From: Numida meleagris
Taxonomy: Eukaryota; Chordata; Aves; Galliformes; Numididae
Assembly: GCF_002078875.1 (NCBI RefSeq)
Contig: NC_034410.1
Location: 44,776,041-44,840,040, forward strand
DNA: 64,000 bases
Direction of reading: 5' to 3'
Shown in pieces: positions 1 through 14,800 of the stretch. The position numbers and the translations under genes are program-made. The notes beneath the pieces were generated by a model, which was not told the DNA's origin, did no database searches, and was given only the letters and a program-made list of their open reading frames with translations. Positions within the stretch are counted from its first letter, which is position 1. Each line of letters begins with the position of its first letter.

Positions 1-2766
1 GAGCCCTGTAAAGATCCCAGAAACAACATTGTGGTGGTTTTTTGTTTTCCCTTTCTCTGCTTCTTACAAAGTTATTGCCATGTATTTTATGCCAAGTGAA
101 ATCTGCATTAAAATGTTTTGCTAGGTAGCTTCATTAAGCAAATAATACTTGATGGAATACTTGCTTCTTCAGAACACATGTCTCAGTATGGAAAAGGAGA
201 CAGAACAGTATGTCAAAACATAAGCATCAAAGACTGATATAAGCTTGAAGTACACACAAAAATGGGGTAAGCCTTTTCATTATTTTCCATCAACAAGCCC
301 CGAAAATTAAAGGTACAATTAAAAATCCAAACTTTAGTCATATAATTCAAGATGATCCTGTCTCCAAATACATTTGATTTATGCTGGAAAATTTTCTAGG
401 ACAGTGAAAGGAGGCACTATTTTGGATCAAATGCATCTCATTACAAAAAGTACTTCCAAGAATATCTTTGTACCCTTCAAACAGCAGAAGTAATATATTT
501 ACTTATATTCCTTTATTTTAATTATTTATAAGATCAATCAAAATAAGAACTATTTTTAAAGGACTCAAAATAACAATGTATTTCTTGACTACAGTATGAA
601 AATTACAGTGGCTTGCTACTAATTATCAGCTGCATACAAGAAAAAACAAATTGTCTCTTCCATATTAGCTACCAATCTCTTGCTACTCAAGAGTAGCTGT
701 TATCTCTCACTTTGTGGTCTTAAATTGAGATGTGAGGCTGCAGAAGCACCTCACACAGAGAAGCAACTATAGAACAACTGTACCATTTTACACCCTGAAT
801 GGTTTAGCACTTATAAGCAAAACTTTCTCTGCTGAAAACCAGATAATACAAACAACACTTCCTCCCTTTCCCAATTCCATGTATAACTATCACTAGTTAC
901 AGATATAGAGATGAACTTATTTGTATTCTAATTCTATCCCTGAAAAACATTAATTTTTTTTCTAATAGAAATCAACAACATCTCATAAGACAAAGCCGAT
1001 TAACAAAATACTGAATGACATTTGAAATTCGTAAGTAGAAGGATTTCAGGTTCATTTCAGATACAGGTTTTTATTTCAAATTCTAACTCCTATACTTGCT
1101 ACTTTGCATTTCCCATGCTATTGGTCATTCAACCTATTGTATTTGTACAGGTATTTGTTCTGAAATCTAATACAAAAATTAAACTCCATCTATAAAAATA
1201 AAATCTCAAGTAGCTCCCATCCCAAAGACCCACTAAATAACACTATTATTGTATTAGTTTAACGAAGATTTTTTTTAATTCTTTGATTAAAAAAATCAGA
1301 TGTAAATCAGATCTTACATGCATCCAATTAAATTTAAGTTGTATGGTAGCAAAAGCAGCACAAAAAGAACTGGAAAAATCTCATTTTCAAAAGGAAAGAT
1401 GTGTGTATGTTACACTACACTACAGTCCACCTGCTGTGCTTTAGTAAGAGACTACAGGTTTATTATTGGATCCTGCATAACGTCTAATTTTAATTGAATT
1501 TCCCAATTAAACACTATCTAGGTAGATTAGAATTAGTTATTGAAACACCTTTCATCCAATTAATCCATACCTCCCTAATAAAACCATGGCTGTCAGGAAG
1601 CATACTGCCTTAACAGACTGTAACACAGTTCCAGTGCTAATTAGGCATACAGTCGGGTGCTTCAGCTGAGAGAGAAATCAGAGATTTTCTACATTCTGGA
1701 TAGGCTTAATGGTTAAAATCACATCACCTTAAACTGCAAACTACAAAATTACACTATTCAGATAGTCTTACAGAGAGTTTTGTATTGCTGAAAAAATAAA
1801 AGTCTAGCATGTAAGATACTTTTATCAACATTTGCTATCAAGTTTGTAGCAACCTCGACAAGGATACATGGAGAAGGTTCCCTAATCCATAGCAAGTTAA
1901 AATAATTACAAGTAAACTTTCCCATGCCTTATTCACTTTCAGAACCACAAACCAGTATGACAATTTTACAAAATTATTTAAGTGTTAGGAAAACAAACTG
2001 AAATACTCAGCGAAAACAAAACTTCTGCTTACAGCAACTCTATGAATGAGGACTGAGTCTTCCTTCCTATGTAAAAACACAGTCCAACTACTTCTTTACT
2101 TTATAATCACTTTTTAAATTCCAATTAAGAATAAACTACAGAACTGTACTTTGGTTCATGTACTAGGATAAAGATTCTACTATCTGCCCTTTCATTTGTA
2201 GCAAACTGAAGGCAGCCTAGAACATAGTTCATACTTCGTAGCGGTCCCTTATCTGCACCACTGCATTACTTCCTCTAACAGCGCAGAATATTCTGATGAC
2301 AGGAGAGCTAAGAACAAAATCTGCTTCGTTTCACGTATTGAAGGATTCTAGCTGATGCAGGGAAAGGTGGAGAATGACATTATTATTGCATTATTGTATT
2401 TTAGTTGCTCAAATTGATTAACTGTCTAAGCAATGAATACTCTAACAAAGATAGACCAGTAATTTCAAAACACTCTCCAAAAGCAGAATCACCCTTCAAA
2501 CAACAACAAACAACTAGGTGCTATGAATCACACATCTTTCCAAGGTCCTAGCTTTTAAGGTAAGGCTAATACTAGCAAAGTATTTTTGAAGTGTGCAACC
2601 CATTCACGCATTGGCCAATTTTCCATCCAAGTAAATGGTAAGTGAGCCAAGGAAGGGAAAATAACGGTGGCCTGCTACAAGCTACATGGAGGAGGCATGG
2701 ATTCGTTAGGTGCAAATAATGAAGGGCAAAGGCAGCCATGCACGACAAGGGGCTCCAAGTACTTAC
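1..2766 (-). other. CLASP2: Partial CLASP2 intron (3' side of exon 19)
   Basis: AT-rich intron. I looked for the next CLASP2 exons (the ASRHHSRSTG-type alternative exon and the SSRLSSSVSAMRV segment) and found neither, so they lie to the left. Nothing else recognised. Confidence 0.8.
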
Positions 2767-2874
2767 CAAGGGGTGGAAAAGAGCGGACAGGGCTCGTGTC
2801 CCTGCTACTTTCGCGGCTGGCCTCCCGACTGCACCCCTGACTCACACTAGGCCGAGGAATGCGGCTGCCTCGTG
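2767..2874 (-). CDS. CLASP2: CLASP2 exon 19, second SxIP motif
   Basis: This 108-nt exon encodes [19 protein letters not shown] and [17 protein letters not shown], ending in phase 1 at donor GTAAGT. SRIP (about residues 522-525) is the second SxIP motif. The [14 protein letters not shown] run has the spaced Ser residues of a processive GSK3 site primed at SP. It is the last exon in the window; the next exon is beyond position 1. Confidence 0.96.
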
Positions 2875-5800
2875 CTAGTATGATTCAGGGTACAGACAAA
2901 CAGCAGCACAGAAGGGAGAAGACATAAGAAAAGTTGCAGTTTTAATGAAATTCTGTTTTTCGGTAAGATCAAAGATGTACTTCTACAAAAAGACACGGAT
3001 GATTATGTTGTATTTTACGTATTAACTGATTCCACACACTTTCTTGATTGTGCTAGAATACACTAAGTGTAGCCAGTTCAGTGAAATTATTTCTTTGTTA
3101 TCTAAAGTTGATTTACCAACTCTTCACAGAATGGTTGAAAAACTTCTTGAAAAAGATGGAGAGTGAACAAGCAATAACAAATATGGACAGAATATTCATT
3201 CAAAATTTGTGCTCGTGTTCTAGGTAATCTGATCAACAGTAACAAAAAAGAAAAATTCAGCTTTCTCAAGAAGGAAAATATAAAGACCGTACTGCCAGGG
3301 GACAAATAAAAAATACAAAATAAAGAACTGCAGCAACACCTACTTAAAAATACTGCTTGATTTCAGTTTGGATAATCAAGTGTAGTCAGCCTATACTGTG
3401 AGGCATAGGAAGCACGACATTCGTTTTTGTAACACAGAAATATATATACACACACACATATCCAGAGGACACAGAAGTAATAAAGAAAATATTTTTTTAA
3501 ATGATTGCACTTTCATTTAATGGATGTGGTACTTTGGAGGGTAAGAATAAGACAAGACTGAAAGAGGGAAGGAAGAAATGGAGAAGAACAACTACTGCAT
3601 TTTCATGACAAAAAAGCTATCCGTTTCAAGTTTAAAAGTCTGTCTAGTTTATCAATTCCTAGTCTCAGCATCCAGGTATGTTTTAGATATTTATCTATAT
3701 GCACTCTACTTTTACCATCCACCTGTAATTTAAATGCAAGGAATAGTTAGCCAGCACGTAACATAAAAACGTCTGTGAAGAAGTCAAGAATTATCAGTTC
3801 TTACCTACTGACAATCTAGAAGGACTAGCTTCTCTACTGCATCCCTGACTTCTTGGGATTTTGCTTCGTTTTTGCGCAGCGGCAGGGTTCACTAATACTC
3901 TCTGAACACCTGTGTTCACAGTGGAGAGCGTAGTTGTTGTCAAAACTCTTCCAGGAGATCCAGATCTACTGCCAGCTGAAGGCAAAACAAAAGAATGTAA
4001 GTAACAGCATATAAAGATAAACAACCAGGGTTTTAAAAAATGCTTAAAAATGGCAGGAAACTGGTGGTAGATTGAAATGGTCTGGAAAAACATACATGGT
4101 AAAAATGTGAAATTTAAAGCACTGGTGCAAGTTCTTCCAGAACCACATAAAAGGCAGGTAAAGTTACCAACACAAGGAAGCACTTGGTGTGGCAGTGAGC
4201 ACTAGGTATGCTCAAAGAAACCACAAACTGCATTTCCCATTTTCATTATCAGTTTGAATGTCCCTAACATGAACACTGGTCTGTTCATTTAAGTTACACT
4301 GTGTCATCAATCTATAATAATAATAAAATAATTTTAAGAAGAACAGCTAGAAAGCTAAAGAGAGCAACTTTAAACCAGTTATTTTGTTACTATCCCAGCT
4401 CTTCAAATGCCTCCAATGTAATAATAGAACTAAATCACCATTTTCCTAACGTATAAACTCTTCTCCCATGCTTTTTAAAGCATGGGTACTTCAAACTTAG
4501 AGAAGCTAAATAAAATGTCACTGAAAACAATTTAAATATTCACATCCTTATCTGTGGAGATTACTCCACAAATTCAAAGGAAAGCTTTAACAAGTTTTAA
4601 ACAAAGTTAAAATAAACTGATCAAGACATTCTGTTTAAGCACCTTCTACATTTTTCTTTAACAGTTTAGTTTATCAAAATCGCATATTCTTAAGTACTGT
4701 AACTGTTCATTTCAGCACAGCATACCCACTACAAGAAACTTGTCAATGGTCCCTGATGTGGATCCATCCTTAGTTAGACATCTCAGTTAGAGCAAATCTC
4801 AGTTCTAAGCCCTAACAAACATCCACTCTTCTTTAACAAGTTTGTACCACCAGTTGATAAAAACATATTCCCAGCTGCAGAATTTAGTAAGTCTGACCAA
4901 ATAAATAGCAAAACATAATTTAAACCAAAGGTTAATTATGTACAGATAAGAATATTCCATTAATCTTTTAAAAATAATCACATAACCATATGACTTCACC
5001 TATGCTATCAAATCTATGACCTTAACATGCAACATCTTAACTAAGTTTCATGGGATGCTTCTTATGAGGTATATTTAAAAAAAGATATGAGTTTAATAAA
5101 GCTTGACTGTATGGGAAAGGAAACAAAAACCCAAACAAAACAAAATATAGGCTAGGTGTAAGGAAGAAAACAAAAACAATGTACCATGCATATACCTTCA
5201 GATTCATTGTTTGAATTCAAACTTGAAATGGTTATTTAGCAAAATGCCCTTTTCCCAACTATGGACCTATTCAGCAGAAACAATAAATAAATTTTAAACA
5301 GCCTAGAAAAAAATAAGCACAGCTTCTATCATTGGAGTGAGTGTAGGGGGAAGGAAAAAGAACAGGCAAATTCATAAAAGTGCCGTGGTCTGCAGAAGTT
5401 AAGGGTTTGTCAGTTTCTTCATGTTGGAGTAATTCAATTTAGGCCTGATACTACTATGCTGCATCTCCAGTATTTCCAACACAAATGTTGGAAGAACCTT
5501 TCACTGACCCAGAGACTTTCAGAGTATTTTCTTCAATATGTCAGAAACTGGAGAACTTGAATTATTCTCAAAATATACTGACAGAATATAACCCCTCATT
5601 ATTCTAGCTCGTTGTTAATATATTTTTGTCTGACCTGCAAAGCATACCAATAAATCAAACACAGTTTAATATCCTGAAAATGTTATTTTAAGAGCAACAG
5701 CACTGCCATACTGTTCTTCATACTACCATCAGCAGCAGATCTAAAGAACAAAAGCTAAATGAATAATTAAAAAAGAGGAATTACTAAAACAGTATTCTAA

Positions 5801-8800
5801 ACTGACAAAACCCTCCCAGTTCTGCTGCTTTCTAAAAAAGCAATTGCATTGTATGAGTTAAGTGCAGCATATGGAAAAAAGCCAGCCAGAATTTCTGCTG
5901 AATAGGGTCCTTAAAATGAGGTATGTAGAACAGGTGATCAAACAATGATGTATACACAGATTCTGTAGACTCTTACCACCAATGGGGTTAGCAGACTGTG
6001 ATCCTGAACAAGTGTAAAGGCAGGATTAGGGTAGGGGTTTATAATCCATGAAGAGGGAGGGAGCAGAGCAGATTTAAAAATGGATGGCAAATGGAAATAA
6101 GAAAGCTTTAGTCATTTCACACGGGAAAAACAGCCACAAGGGGGTTATACTAAAGCAGTGCTTTTAAGTAGCTTCCACAGTTGAAGAACTAAGTTCAAAT
6201 GCCATGTACAAAGCAGATGAAGCAAAGCTGCACAAGCAAATCACAATTCTTCAGCTCTCTAATCAACAACTGGGTAACACTGAAGAATTAATTTCAATTA
6301 AACATGAAACTGTAGCCTTCAAACTACTTTAAAAAAATACTAGGTTGCCAAAATAACTTCAAAATTTCAACAGCTGAACAAAAATTACACACAAGGCCAA
6401 AACATATTTTTGTTGAAGACAGACAGTAAAGGAACTGAGCTGCAAGTGCGGTGGATGACCAAAAAAAAAAAAAACAACCAAACAACTTTCACAATGGCAC
6501 ATTTGAAAAGACTTGCATATAATTTAGGGTTTTCCTCTTTCTCACTTCATCTGAAGTGTAGCAGTAGGATTCATTTCCATTCAGAAATCTTATTCTTTCT
6601 CTGAATGAAGACTGTAATGTAATTTTAGCGTACCTTGCTTAGTTAACTGGCAACCAAATAGAAAGGGACAGGAAAAAACTGAACAATTTTTTCCATGGAT
6701 AAAGTAATGGGATATAGGTTGTATACATATTTTTTTTTAGGAAACAATTTAATAATTGAGGTGAGCGTAGGAGTAAAGCGCTTCTAGAACCGTAAAAAGT
6801 ATCATTTGTAAGAGCATTCAGATTTGCAAGTCTTTCACATAATGAGCTTTGAACAAAAATACTGAATAGTTTTAAACCTAAATTTACAAAACAATCTGTG
6901 TTAAAGTGCTGTTTTTTTGTTTAAGAAATATTAAGCCTAAATCTAATATGAAATTATTTCCCTGCTACAAGTGAGGAAACTAAACCCACCCCAGGTAGGG
7001 AAACTTCAAGAATCTCGCTCCACAGGATGCTGTGAAAATTTTTATTTATGTAAAGAAGCATCACCTAAACAGCAGGTATACACTGCCTGACAGCTCTCCT
7101 TCACCTGACCATTTATATTTGCCCTGTTTATCTTCCTTAAAGTGTCTCAGAATTCTTGTTCTCCCCAACTTACGGGTTATAATGAGCTAACTGAAGGCAT
7201 CAGTTCTGAACAGATATAGTGATAAAAGGCACTGAAGATGTATTCCTGTATTTAATTTTCACACATCATCACAAGTACACACATCTAGTTATTTCAATAT
7301 CTATTCAGCTCATATCTTTTGATGCTGATACAGTGAAAAAAAATGAATTATCTTGCAAAAAACCTGTCATCATCTGCAAAAACTGAACTGTACAAGCTTC
7401 AGTTTCTTTCCTTGGATTTGTAGTCTGTTCAATGTGACATGATGCTCATCATCAGAAAAGTCGTAGATCACTACTTAAATTTTAAACTCCCTTCCCTGCG
7501 CTTTATCAAATACCTTATATTTTTAAAAATTTATCACATTTCTTCCAAGAAAGATCAACTTTTTCCTAATATCAGTGGAAAGATACAGATATTGCTCACT
7601 GCTTTTACTAAAGTAGCATTTAGGTCATTTGCTTTCCCTGCTTCGCCCTTAAACTTTTAAAGCCAAAAATTCTTTGCTTATGATAGAGTTTAGTCAACAC
7701 TGGAAACAGAAAACAAGTTTTGCACAACTTCTGTCACAGTCAATAACTAGGCTTAATTTTCAAGCTCTCATCCCACAAATAACCATGGGATTAAAGAACA
7801 ATCCAGGAAAAGCTTACTTCAGAGAATTTCTGTTATTTTTTATTTTATTTATTTTTTATTTGTCTGCTCAGGTTTTTTTAGAATTTTATTTCATAAAACC
7901 TGCACTCATTGGATCAAATTTGATCCAACGGTATTTGAAAGAAAATGAAATCTATAGAGCAAAATGGAATGGGAAGTGCTCTATTAGAAAAACAAAAATT
8001 CTGCTTTTTTAACCTCTAAAATTCTAGTTATGAGAAGTGTAGTCATTGCGATGAAGAAGATAAATATTTCTGCCATTACACACAGAATTAAAGGTTTTCA
8101 CTGAAAGTAGATATGGTTAGTCAGAAGAATAATTACACTGGAAAATGGAAAATCTATTTTACTTACTAGCTTTGTAACATAAGGCCTGTCATACTACAGT
8201 ACTGGTTAATTTATTTACATGAATTTTACTGTTAATTGCTTTCCTTTTCATTAATTTAATTAAATTCCATTTAATTAAAAGATGTTTAATGCATTTCACT
8301 AGATGAGACGAAGCTGAAAATCTGAAAATGCTATAGACAGGTTGTCAGGAGAAGTTGGCTGTTGGCATCAGATAACAAACAAAGTGCCACAGGTCAGCCA
8401 GCGTCAAAGAATGCAAAGTAGAGTCAGGTCTCTAATTAATGACAGGCAGCTCAACTAGATAAGAAATTCTCCATTGGCTTTTGTTTATAAGCACACACAG
8501 AAAATTACTGTGGATCAGCTAAGGTACAGTAAATTTCCTCTTTTCAACTTCCGGTTTCAATGCAAGCTACAGAACAGATTGGTTAGGGCTTAGTGTTTTT
8601 CATTCCAAATGTAATGGTAATGTCACTTACCATTGCAAGGTAATGTCTCTAACAAAAAAGAGGAGTAAATATTTGAGAACTAGAGTAGTGCCCTAGCTTA
8701 AAATGAAAATTGCTGTTTCTGGCTGAAGAAATTAAACTTTTTGAAAAGTAAAAGATTAATTTTTAAGGTTAACACTGAAGACATCATTCAGCCTACACAT

Positions 8801-11800
8801 TTTTCTGAATTATTTGTCCATGTATTATATCTAACTGATACAGATATTTTACTGGTGTTGTGTGTTTAGGATTTGGCGATGAGAGGGCGGGAAAAGAATG
8901 CTGAGAAGTTATAACTGAAGAAAGAATTTAAGGGTTAAGTTTCACTTCTTTTTACATGATCTAATTTAACTGACAAACTAAGACCTAGCCTGCTATTCTG
9001 CCCAGAGAAAAACAACATGAATTAGAAAAGCATGCAAATACCACTGACCCAAAACACTGAAAAAATACCTTCATTTTTCTCTGGCGATGATGAACCTAAG
9101 GCACAGAACAACAACTCAGTATGTAGCTTGTTTTTTTTTAAATTAACTTTGACTGTAGCCATTCGTCAATGAACGTTTGCTAAAGCATTTGGCCTTTTAT
9201 CAGGTATATCTGAGAAACAGCAAATACATACGCTGAGACTGAGAGACCACTTTGGTTCTACTCCGCCCTCTGGAATCTGTTTTAGAATTTCCAATACCAA
9301 CAGAAGGTGTTGAAAGCTTTGTTCGTATACGACCTACAACATAAAAACGGCATTAAATTAGTTTTTCACAGCAATGTAGAACGTAAAGCATTAGTAGCAT
9401 TTACTAATATTTTCTTAAATTTCTGTACATAAAAACAAAGCGCAATGTAAAAGGTGAAAATTCACTTGGGATAATTAGTAGAAATTTGAACATATTGAAA
9501 GGACTTAATAGTTGAGGGTTCAAAATACTTCTCTGATGCTACACGCTTCAGTAAATTATTTGCATATTACCATTTCAACACCCTGAACTAGCTAGTTCTT
9601 GCTTCCTACATGAATATGTTGATTACATTACAAAAAGGGAAATTTATTGAATATAACAGGCAATGTAGCTACTAATATTGCAGATTCAGTCTTTTCGTTA
9701 TTACTTGTGGTTGTAATTCTACTTTTGCTGTCACAAAACTACAAAACTAGACTTTTAAAATTTTGAACAGGATTCTGAGACTTCTTCCTAAATTCTGTGC
9801 TCTTTTTAGAAATCTGAATACTATCTTTCCTATTACTGGAGACTGTACTGTTTTCCTGACTATAGTTAAATAGACTTCTATAGGATTTATAGCAATTTGC
9901 AAATAGTAAGTAAATTTAAGTATGTCTCAGTGTCAGCATGATATATAAAAACACTATTCCTCTCAGCAGATAGAAGAACTGACAAGGAACACCCGAAACA
10001 ACAGAATTCACTTCTCTCTAGAATGCCAAAGGTTGAATTTTTTTGCACTATTAGCCATATCCCCAAAAGTGTTCAAAGAACAATGAAATTACCAAGAAAA
10101 AAAAAAAAAACACCAAAAACCCACCCACAAAACTGCGCTAACCATGCTTCTCAGAAGTTTCACAAACAAAACCTAAAAGGCTTGTGCACTGTGGATCTAG
10201 CTTGACAAGTAATTCACTTTTTAAAACAGAGTAATTTAAATGTTTTCTAGACACGCTGAGTTAACATTAGACTGAGAATAACTAGGTACACAGACTATTA
10301 TTTAGTTCTAGTCTCTTTAAGCTTTCCACACCAGAATTTGGAGACCAACCAAGTTAATATTATTCATCCAGGTAGAGGGAATAGCTATAGATGAGAGTCT
10401 ATAAGAAGAGAACCAGAATAAAGGAGGTTATTCACTAAACTATTAGAAAAAATATGTTAGCAAGATTGGTTAGATTAACTACTCCAAACTCTACTAGTTA
10501 TCCCCATGCAATGGCAGTGTTTTCCCAATGAGAGCTGTGAGATTGGAAGGCATGTAAACTGTGTTCAGAATTTGGCCCCAAAACATAGGAATACAGAGTG
10601 CCACTATTTCACTGCTGTGTTGAATTACCAATTGGAACCTGGTTCAATTTCATCAAAGTAAAAAATAAAAACAGAACAACAGTAACAACAAAAAACAGTT
10701 TGTATTTGTGAGGCAAATAAACTGTTATCTGTCACTAATGACAGGTTTAAACAAACAGCATACTGAAAATTGATTCACAAGTCTCAAATAGATGAGTAAT
10801 AATAGCAGCACCTGTTTCCCAGAGCATGAGCATATTTGATGAAATTTTCTGTGACTTGCTTCAAAAATAAAATAAACACAAAACTATAAAGCTCTTTTTT
10901 TCAAACTGAAAATGTTAAGCAATGATTCTTCTAATGCAGATGAGTACTTGAGTATTAAAAGAATTCTAAAAATACTACATGACAACCAAGTATTAGATGC
11001 ATAAGCTATCTGGAGTTACGTATCTCCACAAAGCCCCAAGAAGACCACATTCTATTTTCAAAGCTTAATTTGTATCAATGAAAATATAAAGCTGAAAACG
11101 TTAGCTATTCTAACAAAATATTTTCTTACCATCTTCAGAAGCTGTTCCTAAACAGAAAAAATAACAAAATACATGATATTCCAAACAATACTGCGTGTCT
11201 TCAATTCCTTTTTTGAGATAATCTTAGGAATCTTGACAAATTTTACCAAATCAGGAAGAGGTCTTAAACCTGTGTTACAACTCCATTATTGAAATGAAGC
11301 AGAATTATCAAAAAACACCCATGCTATACTTTTAGTGATTTACATGAATGCAATATATAAGTACTGCCTTCCAAACTTGTCATTAAAACACGAGAAAAAA
11401 AAAAGAAAAAAAATATATAAGGCAACTAAATGAGATCCTGACGAAAACAGACTTTGTAAATATTCTAGTGCAAGCTCCTCTGATATAAAACATACTATTA
11501 GAAATTATCTCAGAAAAGAACACATCACAAGAACAGTGTTTCACACACCGGACAGTTACAATTCATTAGAAACTCCATCAAGGAGAATTTCTCTGGATTA
11601 AGTCCATGATTACTTTTAAAATCTACATATAAGATCAAGTTTTGTTCAGAGAAGTGAGTAGATGTAACATGAGCTTGCTGAAACAAGATTACACTTCAAC
11701 AAGTATGTTAACTTCAACCAGGCTAGACTATGACAAAAATGAGTGGGACAAATGTGACATCAGTGCATAAGAATCAGTGAGAAGCTATCTATACAGCACT

Positions 11801-14800
11801 CCTCTAAGTTTCTTTGAAACAGATCTGATGATGATGGAAAAATATACATACATTAACATTTATAAAATGCTGAATGGCTTAAAAAAATAAATAATCAAAG
11901 GGTAATTCCATTTTTCTTTTCACTCTGTACTGTTTCTACCCCACAGGAGAACAATGTTGACTATAACACTTATAAGCACCTTCCACTTGCTAGAACTTGA
12001 ATCTTCCAGCAAATCTGACTGTGACTTCTTCATATTGTGTCTTCAAGTCACTACTGTTAAAAACTCCCTCTAAACTTTAACTCAGTGTAAATTTCTTCAC
12101 AAAAATCAGTTACAGAAATACGCATGTGCCTCAGTTTCCCCAAATCAAATTTGCCACTCTGTGTTAAGAAAAAACATACCAAAAAAAAAAAACAAACCCC
12201 ACAACAACAACAATCAAAACCCAACATTCTTTCAGAGTTGGATCTTGGAAAATCTAAGCCAGGCTAACAGCTAGTTCATCCTAGGAGTGGTTCTGCTTCT
12301 CTTTTCTCCACCTTTGTGACACCAGCCAACTTGTTTGGACAGCTAAAGGTTCTACACATGTTTCAAGAGAGAAAAAAAAACACTATTAATTTCTGTTCTA
12401 CATAATTAGCTTTCTGGAATTTCTTCACCTACAGTAGTTGATAATGGACTACTACAAAGCACTTGGGAAAGAAGTGATAGAAACTTGGCCAAGATTAGCA
12501 GTAGAAGGAAAAAATAACTTCTTGCAGGAAGCAGGTAGATCAGAGCAGCTATATGATCAACTACAGCTTGAGAGTTAAGATGCGTTCATTCTGTCTCACG
12601 TCATCTCTACAGATTATCCCATAGGAAAAAAAAACGTTGCTCTGATCAATTGTGGAACACTTCCCCTTTTAAACAGGTGCGTGGGAAACCTCCACAAGTT
12701 ATGACATGAGTCCTTAAGACAGCTTATTCCTGGTGACAACGTGCAAAATGCACACATCAAGTGTTCAGCACAATCTAAATCCTATTATATGCAATTCAAG
12801 GAAATCTGATATGGAAATAAGTGAGAAATATACTAAAATACTGTACCAGAAAATCATATTTTATTGAAGTAGACTTGCCACCCTCAACACTCCAAAACAG
12901 CTAGAATTCTTCCCCAAAACATCCCTCTTGAAGCTCCATGCGCTCGGTGTTCAGCACCATAGAGACCTACCTTCTTATTGTTTTCATTTCTGTCCATATT
13001 TTGCGTAATTATTAAATTGTCTTTGAAAGGAATAATATCGCCTGCTCTGCTTTGAGTAAACTACTCATTCTTCTAAACGCATATTGTTAAAATGCACGTG
13101 ACAAGAGTTATGAATTAAGTAGCAAGTGTAATTGACTTGTAAAGTGTTTCCCAGCAAGAAATTACCATTACCAGGCATCAACATGGGACTCTGTCACTCT
13201 ATTACATGGGAAGCATTACTTGCACACATCTGAAAAATTCTAACAAGCACTATGAAAAACCTGATTCTCAACTTCTCTGCATTTATTGCAAAAACATATG
13301 CCAACCCCCTCCATGTATTAAATACAGTGAACTAAGAAAGAGTTAGTGTTAAAGCATAGATGGGACTACTTGGTAAGCTATTTAAACAGGTAGGTCTTCT
13401 CAGCAAACTATTCTTTAACAGAATTACATTAGATTGCATGACTTACAGGAATGTAAATTTCAATAGCTAGACCAGATTCTGATGGGAGTAATTTCTAAAG
13501 AGAAAATTTTAATTTAATTTTTAAAATTCTTAATTATCTGCTTATTCTGTTTTCCTATTGCTATTTTGCCAAAAACTCAGAAACAAAACAACAACAACAA
13601 AAAAGCAAAAGCCAACTTCAAACGTAAAACTATGGAACACAATGAAACTAGACCTTGTTACAAGAAGAAATTTGCTCTGCAATTTTTTTCTTAATTGGAG
13701 TAATAACAAACTTCTGATAAAAGTTTCTGTTGTTGATACATTCAAAACGTTGACAAATACATATACACAACATACACATTAAGACCTTAAGATACATAGG
13801 AGTTAATGAACATAGTATAGTATACATTAATCAACAGACAAACATAGTAAACATAAAATATATTACATAAAAGACACTTTAACATAATTAATAGAATTAG
13901 AGGACAGACTAAATAATTTCTTACCATCCATCTTGTCAGAAGTATCCTCTTTGTTGAAAAAGCAGGCAAAGAAACATGGAAAACTTAGTGTGTTAGAATA
14001 AAGGTGTTCACAGCAGAGTCATAAAACATTAATTAAGGAAAATACATTAATATTAAATACTGTAGGCACATCCATCTAACTTGTGCATGTATAAGCTAGC
14101 TTAAGTAAAATTGGTTTCTTTCAGCTCAAGGTACAATATTACAGAACAAGACACAAAAAAGTACCCTGCACATGGATGCAAAATCTCTCTATATTACCCA
14201 GATTTGAGCAAGCCTTTGAAGTAAAATATTTACCGATTGTTTCATGCTTGGCTTTCAGCATCAATACACATTTGTATCATTACTGAACTACAATATCTTA
14301 TGAAATTTGCTACTCAACATGGGCTAAAGGACAGGAGGAGAAAAGACATCACATCACAATAAAGACAGAGGCAAAATGGGACAAAGTTCCACTCAGGTTT
14401 AAAAGCATTAACAATTTACAAGTTCAGCTGGAAGAGCTTATTCTGACAGAAACAATCTGAATTAAAATATTTAATGTGAGACAGATATAATTACAGCTCA
14501 AGTCTTCACAAGAGGCCATTACCTATTAAGGATGCCAAAGTTAGTCAACATTCAGAATAACTAAAGGATGTCCTCCTGTCTTAAAGTAAACTGACAAATA
14601 AATAATCTAAAACAACAAAAATAACAAAAACATATAGATATAAGTAAGAATTCTTCTTTTAGTAAGAGAGAGAGAAATACAAATTACTAAGCTTATAAAC
14701 TTGTTCTCTTAGGCTCTACATTTTGCAGCTATTTTATCAAAAGGTAGAGGTTACTGTTTAAATAAGGGTGTCAATGAATCATGATCAAACTGAGAACTAT

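Noticed and set aside
3794..4183. 129-aa minus-strand open frame as a stand-alone gene
   Set aside because: Only 3805-3975 is coding (CLASP2 exon 18); the rest reads through the splice acceptor into intron.
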